In this document: piece after piece, positions 9,054 through 17,486 of the stretch
Position numbering within the stretch: position 1 is the first letter of the stretch
Layout: the number at the start of each line of letters is the position of its first letter
From: Oscillospiraceae bacterium
GTDB taxonomy: Bacteria; Bacillota; Clostridia; Oscillospirales; Ruminococcaceae
DNA: 53,548 bases
Direction: 5' to 3'
Assembly (NCBI GenBank): GCA_015067025.1
Contig: SVNC01000013.1
Location: 1-53,548, forward strand
Notes under the pieces: generated by a model
The model's input: only the letters and a program-made list of their open reading frames with translations
Databases searched by the model: none
Told to the model about the DNA's origin: nothing
Made by a program: the position numbers and the translations under genes

Positions 9054-10052
9054 TTAAACACTGCTGTGCTTCTTTGTGTATTCAACAACTTCATCAACTG
9101 TTGTGAACGCCATAGAAACGCATGTATCAGCACAACCATAGTAGATTGCAATTCTGCCTGTATCAGCGTCACAGAGAGCTGCACAGGGGAAAGTAACGTT
9201 CTGAACGTCACCGATGCATTCGTATGTTTCACGAGGATTGAGAAGGTATTCAGAGCAACGATACTTAACGATCCAGGGCTTGTCGATATCGAGGATGCAA
9301 GCACCGAAGCTGTAAACGAAGCCGTTGCAGCTTTCGAGAACGCCGTGATAGAATACTAACCAGCCTTCGCTTGTTTCAATCGGAATAGGACCTGCACCGA
9401 TCTTCTTGGATTCCCAACCCTTGAAGGGACCCATTACGTGTCTGTGCTTGCCCCAGTATTCCATATCCTTGGAGTGTGAAAGGTACATATCACCGAAAGG
9501 TGTGTGACCTGAGTCAGAAGGACGTGAGAACATTACGTATTCGCCGTTTATCTTTCTGGGGAATAATACGCCGTTTCTGTTAAAGGGAAGGAATGCGTTT
9601 TCGCACTGGTGGAATTCCTTGAAATCCTTTGTCCAGCCGATACCGATCGTGGGCTTCCAGCCGTAAGCGTTGCACCATGTGATCCAGTATCTGTCTTCGA
9701 TCCATACGCATCTGGGGTCGTAACCGTACTGCCAGGGGTTAGCTGCTGCTGTTTCAGGATCGTCGTTGATCCATTCAACCTTTTCTTCGTTGATATTCCA
9801 GTGGATACCATCATCAGAGAAACCGGCGTGGATAGCCATGTTTCTTTCCTTATCGTCTACACGGAATACACCTGCAAACTTGCCTTCAAAGGGAACAACT
9901 GCACTGTTGAAGATAGAGTTGCTCTTCTGAAGAAGATCACGAGGGATGATGGGGTTGTTATCTGCACGCCAGATAATGTCCTTGCAGCCAGCGGGACGCT
10001 CCTGCCAGGGAATGTTGGGTAATGATGTACCGTTAATGATTTTTACATTCAT
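9054..10052 (-). CDS. GH130 beta-mannoside phosphorylase, 332 aa
   Basis: Family GH130 enzymes use phosphate to split beta-mannosides, releasing mannose 1-phosphate; the closest type is probably the mannooligosaccharide / mannosylglucose phosphorylase of Ruminococcus. Seen here are the five-bladed-propeller style repeats IHAGFSDDGIHW, YDPRCVWIEDRYWITW, IGIGWTKDF and DMYLSHSKDMEYWG, and the block GAGPIPIETSEGWLVFYHG, all typical of the family. The start is ATG at 10052 with GGAGAG seven bases before it; the longer upstream frame has no ribosome site. The length is normal. It stands alone, so the choice between mannan use and N-glycan use cannot be made here. Confidence 0.9.
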   Translation of the reverse strand: MNVKIINGTSLPNIPWQERPAGCKDIIWRADNNPIIPRDLLQKSNSIFNSAVVPFEGKFAGVFRVDDKERNMAIHAGFSDDGIHWNINEEKVEWINDDPETAAANPWQYGYDPRCVWIEDRYWITWCNAYGWKPTIGIGWTKDFKEFHQCENAFLPFNRNGVLFPRKINGEYVMFSRPSDSGHTPFGDMYLSHSKDMEYWGKHRHVMGPFKGWESKKIGAGPIPIETSEGWLVFYHGVLESCNGFVYSFGACILDIDKPWIVKYRCSEYLLNPRETYECIGDVQNVTFPCAALCDADTGRIAIYYGCADTCVSMAFTTVDEVVEYTKKHSSV

Positions 10053-10257
10053 TGGTTTTCTCTCCTTAAAATTATTTTCCGTTTGGGCTTTTTTCTTTGC
10101 CCGATGTATAAAGTATAACATATTTTTCTTCAAATTGCAATAGCTAAAACAAAAATTTTTACTTAAATTTAAAACTAATTTTAAGTAACAAAGTAAAAGA
10201 AAATACACCCTATTCTTATAACTTTTAGACAAATTTTTCGTGTAATTAAGATTTTAT

Positions 10258-10286
10258 TTGACTTTTGCGTGCAAATGTGTTAAAAT
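10258..10286 (+). promoter_or_regulatory. Promoter of the paaK-ACT operon
   Basis: TTGACT and TAAAAT are separated by 17 bp and lie about 70 bases before the coding start. Confidence 0.7.
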
Positions 10287-10353
10287 TTTATACGATGAGA
10301 TAATTAAGTTATCGGCAAATTTATTAATGGTATTAACCGGAAAGGCATTCCCA

Positions 10354-11676
10354 ATGAACTATTGGAACAAAGACATTGAATGTGCTCCTCGCAGTGAGAT
10401 CGAGGCACTACAATCCTACAGACTTTCAAACACAATAAGAAGAGTATACGAAAACGTTGCTCCCTATCGTCAGAAGATGGACGAAGCAGGCGTTAAGCCT
10501 GAAGACATCAAGACAGTTGCTGATTTAAGCAAACTCCCCTTCACAACAAAGCAGGATCTAAGAAACAATTACCCTTATGGTATGTTTGCAGTACCCAGCT
10601 CTGAGGTCGTACGTATCCACGCCTCCTCAGGTACAACGGGTAAGCAGACGGTTGTAGGCTATACGGCAAAGGATATAGATATATGGGCTGAATGTGCGGC
10701 AAGAGCTCTTTGCAACATCGGCGGTACAAAGGATGACTACGTACACGTTGCATACGGCTACGGTCTTTTTACAGGCGGTCTTGGTATGCACTACGGTGCA
10801 GAAAAGTTGGGTGCTACAGCAATCCCTGCATCGGCGGGTAACAGTATGCGCCAACTTGAAATGTTCAGAGATTTCGGTTCTTCAATCGTTTGTATGACTC
10901 CCTCGTATGCAATTTCTCTTATCGAAATGATGGGAGAAAAGGGATTCAAGAAAGAAGACTTCAAATTAAAGGCAGGTCTTTTCGGTGCAGAACCCTGGAC
11001 AGATGAAATGAGAAAGCAGATCGAAGAAGGTCTTGGTCTCAAGGCTTACGACATCTACGGTCTTTCTGAAATCATGGGTCCTTCAGTTTCCTGCGAATGT
11101 GAATATCAGTGTGGTATGCACATCTGTGAAGATCACTTCATTGCAGAAATTATCGATCCTGATACTCTCGAAGTATTACCCGCAGGCAGTCAGGGTGAGC
11201 TGGTGTTCACCTGTATAACAAAGGAAGCTCTGCCACTCATTCGTTACAGAACAAGAGATATCGCAACACTGGTTTATGACAAGTGCGAATGCGGCAGAAC
11301 CCATGTAAGAATGATGAAGCCTCAGGGCAGAACAGACGATATGCTTATCATAAGAGGTGTAAATGTATTCCCCTCACAGATCGAATCTGCTCTTCTCTCT
11401 GTTGATGAAAAGGCTACAAACTACTTACTGGTGGTTGACAGAATTAATAACCTTGACACTCTTGAAATTCAGCTTGAAACAAGACCCGATATGTTCGGTG
11501 ACGGTGTAAAGACTCTTGAAAACTATCGCAAGAAAGTAAAGGCGGCAATCGACTCTGCAATCGGTGTCGGTATCAATGTAAAGCTGCTTGAACCCAAGAC
11601 CCTGGCACGCTCAATGGGTAAGGCTGTAAGAGTAATCGACAACAGACAGATAAAGAATAAATTTGAAAAGAAATAA
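10354..11676 (+). CDS. paaK: Phenylacetate-CoA ligase family protein, 440 aa
   Basis: An ATP-dependent aryl-acid CoA ligase of the ANL superfamily that activates phenylacetate or a similar aromatic acid through an adenylate. Motifs are the phosphate loop HASSGTTGKQTVVGYT, the adenylate-binding YDIYGLSEIMGPS, RYRTRDIATL, and GRTDDMLIIRGVNVFPSQIE, where the C-terminal domain begins. The length is typical. The start is ATG at 10354 after GGAAAGG; the frame runs 32 codons further upstream without a ribosome site and across the promoter. The ACT gene follows within 20 bases, a pairing common in anaerobes, often with indolepyruvate oxidoreductase genes, which are absent here. The exact acid is not certain. 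Confidence 0.93.
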   Translation: MNYWNKDIECAPRSEIEALQSYRLSNTIRRVYENVAPYRQKMDEAGVKPEDIKTVADLSKLPFTTKQDLRNNYPYGMFAVPSSEVVRIHASSGTTGKQTVVGYTAKDIDIWAECAARALCNIGGTKDDYVHVAYGYGLFTGGLGMHYGAEKLGATAIPASAGNSMRQLEMFRDFGSSIVCMTPSYAISLIEMMGEKGFKKEDFKLKAGLFGAEPWTDEMRKQIEEGLGLKAYDIYGLSEIMGPSVSCECEYQCGMHICEDHFIAEIIDPDTLEVLPAGSQGELVFTCITKEALPLIRYRTRDIATLVYDKCECGRTHVRMMKPQGRTDDMLIIRGVNVFPSQIESALLSVDEKATNYLLVVDRINNLDTLEIQLETRPDMFGDGVKTLENYRKKVKAAIDSAIGVGINVKLLEPKTLARSMGKAVRVIDNRQIKNKFEKK

Positions 11677-11692
11677 TAAGGAGGATTTACTT

Positions 11693-12121
11693 ATGCTTAT
11701 TGATCAGATTTCCGTATTCGTAGAAAACAAGACAGGCAGACTGGCAGGTATCATGGAGGTTCTTAATAAGAACAACATTGACATCCGTGCAATGACTATC
11801 GCAGATACAGCTGATTTCGGTATCCTCCGTCTTATCGTTGACGATACTGAAAAGGCGTTAAAGGCTCTCCACGATGACGGCTGTACAGCAGCTATCACAA
11901 AGGTTATTGCTTTCACTATCCCCGACGTTTCAGGCGCATTATACAACGTTATGGGCAAGATAAATGAATGCAATATAAACGTTGAGTATATGTATTCTGT
12001 AATGGGTAAGACAGCAGGCAGAGCAGATATCGTAATAAGAGTTGAGGACACTGACACAGCAATCAAGGTGCTGACAGAAAACGGTGTTCAGCTCATCTGC
12101 GGTAAGGATCTTTGCAGATAA
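11693..12121 (+). CDS. ACT-domain protein paired with paaK, 142 aa
   Basis: Two ACT-type ligand-binding modules fill the protein: IDQISVFVENKTGRLAGIMEVLNKNNIDIRAM at the N terminus, and PDVSGALYNVMGKINECNINVEYMYS in the second half. ACT domains bind amino acids or similar small molecules, so this is probably a sensor or regulator of the ligase upstream, sensing an aromatic amino acid or aryl acid (inference). The start is ATG at 11693, eight bases after AAGGAGG. It is the last gene of the two-gene operon and is followed by a terminator. Confidence 0.88.
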   Translation: MLIDQISVFVENKTGRLAGIMEVLNKNNIDIRAMTIADTADFGILRLIVDDTEKALKALHDDGCTAAITKVIAFTIPDVSGALYNVMGKINECNINVEYMYSVMGKTAGRADIVIRVEDTDTAIKVLTENGVQLICGKDLCR

Positions 12122-12140
12122 ATTACGATGATACAAGTTT

Positions 12141-12167
12141 AAGCCCCTCTTATGAGGGGCTTTTTTA
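12141..12167 (+). terminator. Terminator of the paaK-ACT operon
   Basis: The perfect stem AAGCCCCTC / GAGGGGCTT with a TTAT loop is followed by a T-run. Confidence 0.92.
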
Positions 12168-12229
12168 ACATAAAGGTATATAATAACGCCATAGGCTAAG
12201 AAAAAATAAAAAGAAGCAAAAATTGTTTC

Positions 12230-12258
12230 TTTACATTTCTGTCAAAAAAGGATATAAT
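12230..12258 (+). promoter_or_regulatory. Promoter of the flavodiiron gene
   Basis: TTTACA and TATAAT are separated by 17 bp and lie 33 bases before the ATG, which follows AGGAGG. Confidence 0.75.
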
Positions 12259-12290
12259 ATACTTAACGTAACAATCAGGAGGACATTTTT

Positions 12291-14081
12291 ATGAATGTAA
12301 CAAAAGACATAATTTACGTAGGCGTGAACGACCATAATATCGACCTTTTTGAAGGTCAGTACGTTGTACCTAACGGTATGGCTTATAACTCTTATGTGGT
12401 AATGGATGAAAAGATTGCAGTAATGGATACAGTTGATGCAAACTTTACCCATCAGTGGCTTGATAATATCAGAAATGCACTTTCAGGCAGACAGCCTGAT
12501 TACCTGATAGTACAGCATATGGAGCCTGACCATTCTGCAAATATTATGAATTTTATAAAGACCTACCCTACAGCGAAGATAGTATCCTCTGCTAAGGCAT
12601 TTGCAATGATGAAACAGTTCTTCGGTACGGATTTTGCCGATAACAAAATCGTAGTCGGCGAAGGAGATACACTGACTCTCGGCGAACATACACTCACCTT
12701 TGTTACCGCTCCTATGGTGCATTGGCCTGAGGTTATCGTGACCTATGACAGCAAGGATAAGGTACTGTTCTCTGCGGATGGCTTTGGTAAATTCGGTGCA
12801 CTTGACGTAAATGAGGACTGGGCATGCGAAGCAAGACGCTATTACATCGGAATCGTAGGAAAATACGGTGCACAGGTGCAGGCTCTACTTAAAAAGGCAG
12901 CAGGACTTGATATTGAGATCATCTGCCCTCTCCACGGTCCAGTGCTTAAAGAAAATCTCGGATATTATATAAATCTTTATAACACATGGTCAAGCTACGG
13001 CGTTGAAACTGAAGGTATCGTAATTGCCTACACCTCCGTTTACGGCAATACAAAAAAAGCAGTGATGCAGCTTGCAGAAAAGCTTAAGGCAAAGGGCTGC
13101 CCCAAGGTAGTAGTAAACGACCTTGCAAGATGCGATATGGCAGAGGCTGTAGAGGATGCTTTCCGCTATGGAAAGCTGGTGCTTGCCACCACAACTTACA
13201 ATGCGGAAATATTCCCCTTTATGCATCAGTTTATAACACATCTGACTGAGCGTAACTTCCAGAACAGAATGGTAGGCTTTATCGAAAACGGCAGCTGGGC
13301 ACCGCTCGCCGCAAAGGTTATGAAGGGGATGTTAGAAAAGAGCAAGAATATCAAATACTGCGATACCACCGTAAAAATACTTTCCTCTCTGAACGACGAA
13401 AGCTCCGCACAGCTTGAAAGCCTTGCAAACGAGCTTTGCATGGATTATCTGGCACAGAGAAGCGATACGGCGGATAAGAACGATCTTTCCGCACTTACAA
13501 ACATTGGCTACGGACTTTACGTAGTAACCTGCAACGACGGTGAAAAGGACAACGGACTTATTGTAAATACAGTAACCCAGCTTACCGATTCTCCCAACAG
13601 AGTGGCGGTAACAATAAACAAGCTGAACTATTCTCACCACGTTATAAGCGGAACAAAGAAGATGAACGTCAACTGTCTTTCTACAAGCGCACCCTTTGCG
13701 GTATTTGAAAAGTTCGGCTTTACCAGCGGCAGAAATACCGACAAGTTTGCTGACTGCGAACCTTTACGTTCAGACAACGGCCTTGTGTTCCTGCCAAGAC
13801 ATATAAATTCCTTTATGTCACTTTCCGTAGTACAGTACGTGGATCTTGACACTCACGGTATGTTCATCTGTGAAATAACCGAAGCGAGAGTTATAAACTC
13901 TGATCCTTCAATGACCTATGCATATTATCACGAAAACGTAAAGCCCAAGCCCCAGACAGAAGGCAAGAAGGGTTACGTGTGCAAGATATGCGGATACGTT
14001 CACGAGGGCGACGAGCTCCCCGATGATTTCATCTGTCCTTTATGCAAGCACGGTGTAGCTGATTTTGAGCCGATACAGTAA
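12291..14081 (+). CDS. Flavodiiron protein fused to flavin reductase and rubredoxin, 596 aa
   Basis: A cytoplasmic O2 (or NO) reductase that protects anaerobes. Domains in order: a metallo-beta-lactamase-like diiron domain (1-240) with the complete ligand set H76, E78, D80, H81, H144, D163 and H215; flavodoxin (240-390; FMN loop TSVYGNTKK); a flavin-reductase-like FMN domain (about 400-550); and rubredoxin (560-596) with C564, C567, C582 and C585 in CKICGY and CPLCKHG. All iron ligands are present, so it should be active. The fusion would let one chain take electrons from NAD(P)H through flavin and rubredoxin to the diiron site. It is monocistronic with its own promoter and terminator. Confidence 0.95.
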   Translation: MNVTKDIIYVGVNDHNIDLFEGQYVVPNGMAYNSYVVMDEKIAVMDTVDANFTHQWLDNIRNALSGRQPDYLIVQHMEPDHSANIMNFIKTYPTAKIVSSAKAFAMMKQFFGTDFADNKIVVGEGDTLTLGEHTLTFVTAPMVHWPEVIVTYDSKDKVLFSADGFGKFGALDVNEDWACEARRYYIGIVGKYGAQVQALLKKAAGLDIEIICPLHGPVLKENLGYYINLYNTWSSYGVETEGIVIAYTSVYGNTKKAVMQLAEKLKAKGCPKVVVNDLARCDMAEAVEDAFRYGKLVLATTTYNAEIFPFMHQFITHLTERNFQNRMVGFIENGSWAPLAAKVMKGMLEKSKNIKYCDTTVKILSSLNDESSAQLESLANELCMDYLAQRSDTADKNDLSALTNIGYGLYVVTCNDGEKDNGLIVNTVTQLTDSPNRVAVTINKLNYSHHVISGTKKMNVNCLSTSAPFAVFEKFGFTSGRNTDKFADCEPLRSDNGLVFLPRHINSFMSLSVVQYVDLDTHGMFICEITEARVINSDPSMTYAYYHENVKPKPQTEGKKGYVCKICGYVHEGDELPDDFICPLCKHGVADFEPIQ

Positions 14082-14122
14082 GTGTTTACCGACAGATTTG
14101 TTAATAACAGATAATAGAAATC

Positions 14123-14152
14123 CCCCCTGTGTGAAAGCATAGGGGGAGTTTT
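14123..14152 (+). terminator. Terminator after the flavodiiron gene
   Basis: The 9-bp stem CCCCCTGTG / CATAGGGGG (one G-T pair) has a 6-base loop and is followed by AGTTTTAAT. Confidence 0.8.
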
Positions 14153-14287
14153 AATATCTGAAAGTTAGTGATAAAGTGCGTGAAAATAAAAGTGTGAAAA
14201 ACAATAAAGGGCAAGGGCTTTCAGTTGAATTGATGTGGGTATGTTTTTCTATAATAAAAACGCACCCTTTTAAATCAAAGGATGCGT

Positions 14288-14506
14288 TTAAAGCTCTTTA
14301 TAATATTCGGAATTATCACTGAGTCCCAGTATATAATCGACGTTTGTTTTATAAAACTCAGCAAGCTTTATAAGTATTACGGTCGGGATGTCGTTTTCTC
14401 CCGTTTCATACTTGGAATAGCCTGTCTGCGACATATTCAGCATCTTTGCTACCTGTGTCTGATTAAGATCAGCGTCTTCTCTGAGATCCCTTAATCTTTT
14501 ATACAT
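14288..14506 (-). CDS. XRE-family HTH regulator, 72 aa
   Basis: A single helix-turn-helix domain: LRDLREDADLNQTQVAKMLNM, then SQTGYSKYETGENDIPTVILIKLAEFYKTNVDYILG, the classic Cro/CI pattern. It is short and has no ligand domain. It is divergent from the secreted LRR-FN3 gene at 14725. The 218-base gap carries that gene's promoter with an operator-like sequence inside the spacer and a second copy in inverted orientation. Control of the neighbour is inferred. It repeats the gene order seen at 6449-8878, although the two regulators are not close in sequence. Confidence 0.85.
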   Translation of the reverse strand: MYKRLRDLREDADLNQTQVAKMLNMSQTGYSKYETGENDIPTVILIKLAEFYKTNVDYILGLSDNSEYYKEL

Positions 14507-14579
14507 AATATCGTCCCCGTTCCAATCAGAATACGTATAAATAAATTATACCTGTTATTATGATAATCTATCAAAAATA

Positions 14580-14675
14580 ATCTGAAATAGGTTAATTTTT
14601 GTTTAACATTCATAATTATTCCACAAATTTTCAGTTATTATTTGCATTGACTTTTAACCTGAAACAGATTAAAAT
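14580..14675 (+). promoter_or_regulatory. Promoter with paired inverted operator-like sites
   Basis: The promoter is TTGACT (14647-14652), a 17-bp spacer and TAAAAT (14670-14675). The site TTAACCTGAAACAGATT (14654-14670) fills the spacer. The inverted copy AATCTGAAATAGGTTAA lies at 14580-14596. Each site is itself an imperfect palindrome (AACCTG-3-CAGATT). Binding here would block RNA polymerase, so a repressor is likely, with the divergent XRE protein as the candidate. Confidence 0.7.
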
Positions 14676-14724
14676 GTGTGTAGGGATAATTTTTGTCCGC
14701 TAATTTTTAAATGGAGGTAATTTT

Positions 14725-17046
14725 ATGAAGAAATTTTTACTTGGCATAGCCGTATTTATTACAACGGCGATAATCTGTGTGGTTTCTGCTGGGGCGGAGA
14801 CTTATGGAGATTTTGAATATGAGGTGCTTACAGACGGTACAGTAGAGATTACCGGCTATACAGGCAGTGCTACCGAGCTTGAAATTCCATCAGAGATTGA
14901 GGGGAAGGCTGTTACAAGTATAGGGGATTATTCATTCGACGGTTGCTCTTCTCTCACATCAATCACAATCCCTGATAGCATTACAAGCATTGGTTATCGT
15001 GCTTTCCGAGATTGCTCATCTCTTGCATCAATCACAATCCCCGATAGTATGACATCTATAGAACGGTATGCTTTTAATAATACAGCTTTGCTCAACAATC
15101 AAACTGAGGATATTAAATATATTGACAATTGGCTTATAACTTGTGATCAAAACGCTGAAAATCTCACAATTAAACAAGGTACAAAAGGCATTGCAGATAA
15201 TGCATTTTACTCTTGCGAATTTTTTTCATATATTACAATACCTGATACAGTTATTTATATAGGAAAAAATGCTTTCGAATGTTGCACACAACTTGTTTCG
15301 ATTGAAATTCCGAATGGTGTTACAAAGTTAAATGACGATACCTTTTGTTATTGCCCGTCACTTACAACAATCGACATTTCCGATAATGTGACAATTATAG
15401 GAGAAAGTGCTTTTTACGCTTGTACCTCTCTCTTATGTATAACTATACCTGAAGGTGTCACACAAATAGGCGATTTAGCTTTTAGTGACTGCACATCTCT
15501 TGAAACTGTTGATGTTCCTGATAGTGTTATAAATATAGGTCGTGACGTTTTTAGAAACACTCCATTTCTTATCAATCAAACTGAAGATGTAAAATATGCG
15601 GGCAAATGCATAATAGACTGCAATGAAGATATACAGGAAATTGCATTCAAAAGTGGAACTAAAGGCATCGCTAGTGAAGCTTTTGCAGAATGCGATTCTT
15701 TAGTTTCTATAACAATTCCTGATAGTGTATTAGTAATAGGTGAAGGCGCTTTTTACAAATGCACATCATTAGAAACAATAACTCTTCAAGACTCAGTTAC
15801 GTTAATAGGTGATAGAGCTTTTTATGATTGTATAAACTTAACTTCAATCACTTTTCCAAATAGTATTGCGACCATAGGAGCAAATACTTTTTATAATTGC
15901 ACTTCTCTTAAAAATATTTCAATAGAAAATAACATTAAAAGCATTGGCGAATTAGCATTTTATGGGTGCTCTACTCTTGAAACAGTTATTATCGACAAAA
16001 ACGTTACCAATATAAGTTTGGGTGCGTTCGCAAATTGCTCAATTCTGAAATCAGTTACAATTTTAAATAATACAACAGCAATTGATGATAAAGTTTTTTA
16101 TTCATGCCCTGAAAACCTCATTATTTATTGCTACACCAATTCCTCCGCCCACAAATACGCAATCGAAAATAACATCAACTACGTTCTCCTTGACGCTGTA
16201 ACAGCACCCGAAGATATTACCGGCTTCAAATTAGGCGGTCGTGCCGCTGATGCTCTTCGTCTAAACTGGACTAAAAATGACACTGCCGATGGCTACATCA
16301 TCGAACAGTACAAATCAGGCAAGTGGGTAAGAATTGCTAAGATTACAAATCCTGCAACAACTACTTACAGAGTAACAGGTCTTGCGGCAGGCACAGCTTA
16401 TAAGTTCAGAATGAAAGCATATGTTATGGACGGTGCAGACGCTCTTTACAGCGGTTATACATCAACGCTTTCAGCACGCACAAATCCCTCTAAGGTATCA
16501 GGTCTTAAGCTTGGTGGCAGAGCCGCAGATTCATTAAGACTTAACTGGACAAAAAACACCTCCGCTGACGGTTACATTATCGAGCAGTACAAGGACGGCA
16601 AGTGGGTAAGAATAAAGAAGATCACTTCTAATGCTACAACCACCTACAGAGTTACAGGACTTAAGGCTTCTACTCAGTATAAGTTCAGAGTAAAAGCGTA
16701 CAAGATGAGCGGTAAAACTGCTCTTTACAGCGGTTATACAAAAACCTTATCCGCTTATACAAATCCCTCTAAAGTTGCTAATCTTAAGATTACCGGCAAG
16801 GCTGGTACAGCATTAAGACTCGGCTGGTCAAAGAACACTTCCGCTGACGGTTACATTGTTGAAATGTACAAGGGCGGCAAGTGGGTAAGAGCTGCTAAGA
16901 TAACATCAAACGCAACTGTAACCTACCGCAAGTCAGGTCTTGCAAAAGGTACAACTTACAAGTTCAGAGTAAGAACCTACAATATGGTCGGCTCCACTGC
17001 ATTATACGGCGGCTACGTAAACGTAAGCGGTAAGACCAACAGCTGA
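14725..17046 (+). CDS. Secreted BspA-type leucine-rich repeat and FN3 protein, 773 aa
   Basis: Signal peptide residues 1-27 (MKKFLLGIAV..., cleavage near SAGA). Residues about 40-480 are roughly 14 BspA-like (LRR_5) repeats of about 23 residues with the pattern LxSITIPDSVxxIGxxAFxxC. They are interrupted twice by longer inserts around NQTEDIKYIDNW and NQTEDVKYAGKC, which suggests an internal duplication. Three FN3 domains follow (RLNWTKNTSADGYIIEQYK), nearly the same as those in the genes at 3460 and 6806. There is no LPxTG or membrane tail. BspA-like repeats usually serve binding to host or other surfaces, so it is an extracellular adhesion protein. An XRE regulator is divergent from it. Confidence 0.9.
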   Translation: MKKFLLGIAVFITTAIICVVSAGAETYGDFEYEVLTDGTVEITGYTGSATELEIPSEIEGKAVTSIGDYSFDGCSSLTSITIPDSITSIGYRAFRDCSSLASITIPDSMTSIERYAFNNTALLNNQTEDIKYIDNWLITCDQNAENLTIKQGTKGIADNAFYSCEFFSYITIPDTVIYIGKNAFECCTQLVSIEIPNGVTKLNDDTFCYCPSLTTIDISDNVTIIGESAFYACTSLLCITIPEGVTQIGDLAFSDCTSLETVDVPDSVINIGRDVFRNTPFLINQTEDVKYAGKCIIDCNEDIQEIAFKSGTKGIASEAFAECDSLVSITIPDSVLVIGEGAFYKCTSLETITLQDSVTLIGDRAFYDCINLTSITFPNSIATIGANTFYNCTSLKNISIENNIKSIGELAFYGCSTLETVIIDKNVTNISLGAFANCSILKSVTILNNTTAIDDKVFYSCPENLIIYCYTNSSAHKYAIENNINYVLLDAVTAPEDITGFKLGGRAADALRLNWTKNDTADGYIIEQYKSGKWVRIAKITNPATTTYRVTGLAAGTAYKFRMKAYVMDGADALYSGYTSTLSARTNPSKVSGLKLGGRAADSLRLNWTKNTSADGYIIEQYKDGKWVRIKKITSNATTTYRVTGLKASTQYKFRVKAYKMSGKTALYSGYTKTLSAYTNPSKVANLKITGKAGTALRLGWSKNTSADGYIVEMYKGGKWVRAAKITSNATVTYRKSGLAKGTTYKFRVRTYNMVGSTALYGGYVNVSGKTNS

Positions 17047-17131
17047 ATATCAAAAAATCCTGAGAGTTTAGTCGGTTAGTCATATAGAAGTTTTGAAAAA
17101 CAAGGCTAGGACTAATTACAGCGGATATGAC

Positions 17132-17176
17132 AACGCCACCGTATCAAACGAGATACGGTGGTGTTCGTTTTTTGAG
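17132..17176 (+). terminator. Strong terminator, left edge of the accessory island
   Basis: The long stem AACGCCACCGTATC / GATACGGTGGTGTT with an AAAC-type loop is followed by CGTTTTTT. It lies about 85 bases after the LRR-FN3 gene and separates it from the convergent accessory genes. Confidence 0.85.
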
Positions 17177-17212
17177 TTGGTATTGCCAAGAACACAGTAC
17201 AAAATCAGCTGT

Positions 17213-17486
17213 TCATAGCTTGTTCTTTATTAACAGAATGCTTTTTATTACCAGCAGAAGAAATGCGATTACTATTGCATATGCCTGTTTTGTCATCGCT
17301 AAAATCAAAACAATAGCAATATTCACAACAATAGATATATTCGTGAGAATATTCCGTCCTTTTTCTATTTTTACCTGATTGAGGATAACTTTAACTGCAC
17401 CGAATAGGATAAGCAAAATAAACACAGTCCTCTTGTGTAAGACCTTTGCTTTTTCTTAATTCCTGTAATTTCTCATTGAATTCCAC
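17213..17486 (-). pseudogene. Broken XRE-regulator / membrane protein gene
   Basis: A GTG at 17486 with GGGAGG before it starts the sequence VEFNEKLQELRKSKGLTQED, the typical N terminus of Clostridia XRE regulators that carry a C-terminal membrane domain. The frame then runs into unrelated residues and stops at TAA after 32 codons. In another frame, from 17425 to 17213, about 70 hydrophobic residues ending in VIAFLLLVIKSILLIKNKL match the last membrane helices of the same family. The rest of the HTH and the middle of the protein are missing. This is an internal deletion with a frameshift. The start overlaps the end of the PAP2 gene by 14 bases, so it was once a coupled gene. Confidence 0.75.

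Noticed and set aside
10258-10353. A longer paaK product starting at 10258
   Set aside because: This ATG-like start falls on the promoter and has no ribosome site; the added residues do not match the ligase family.
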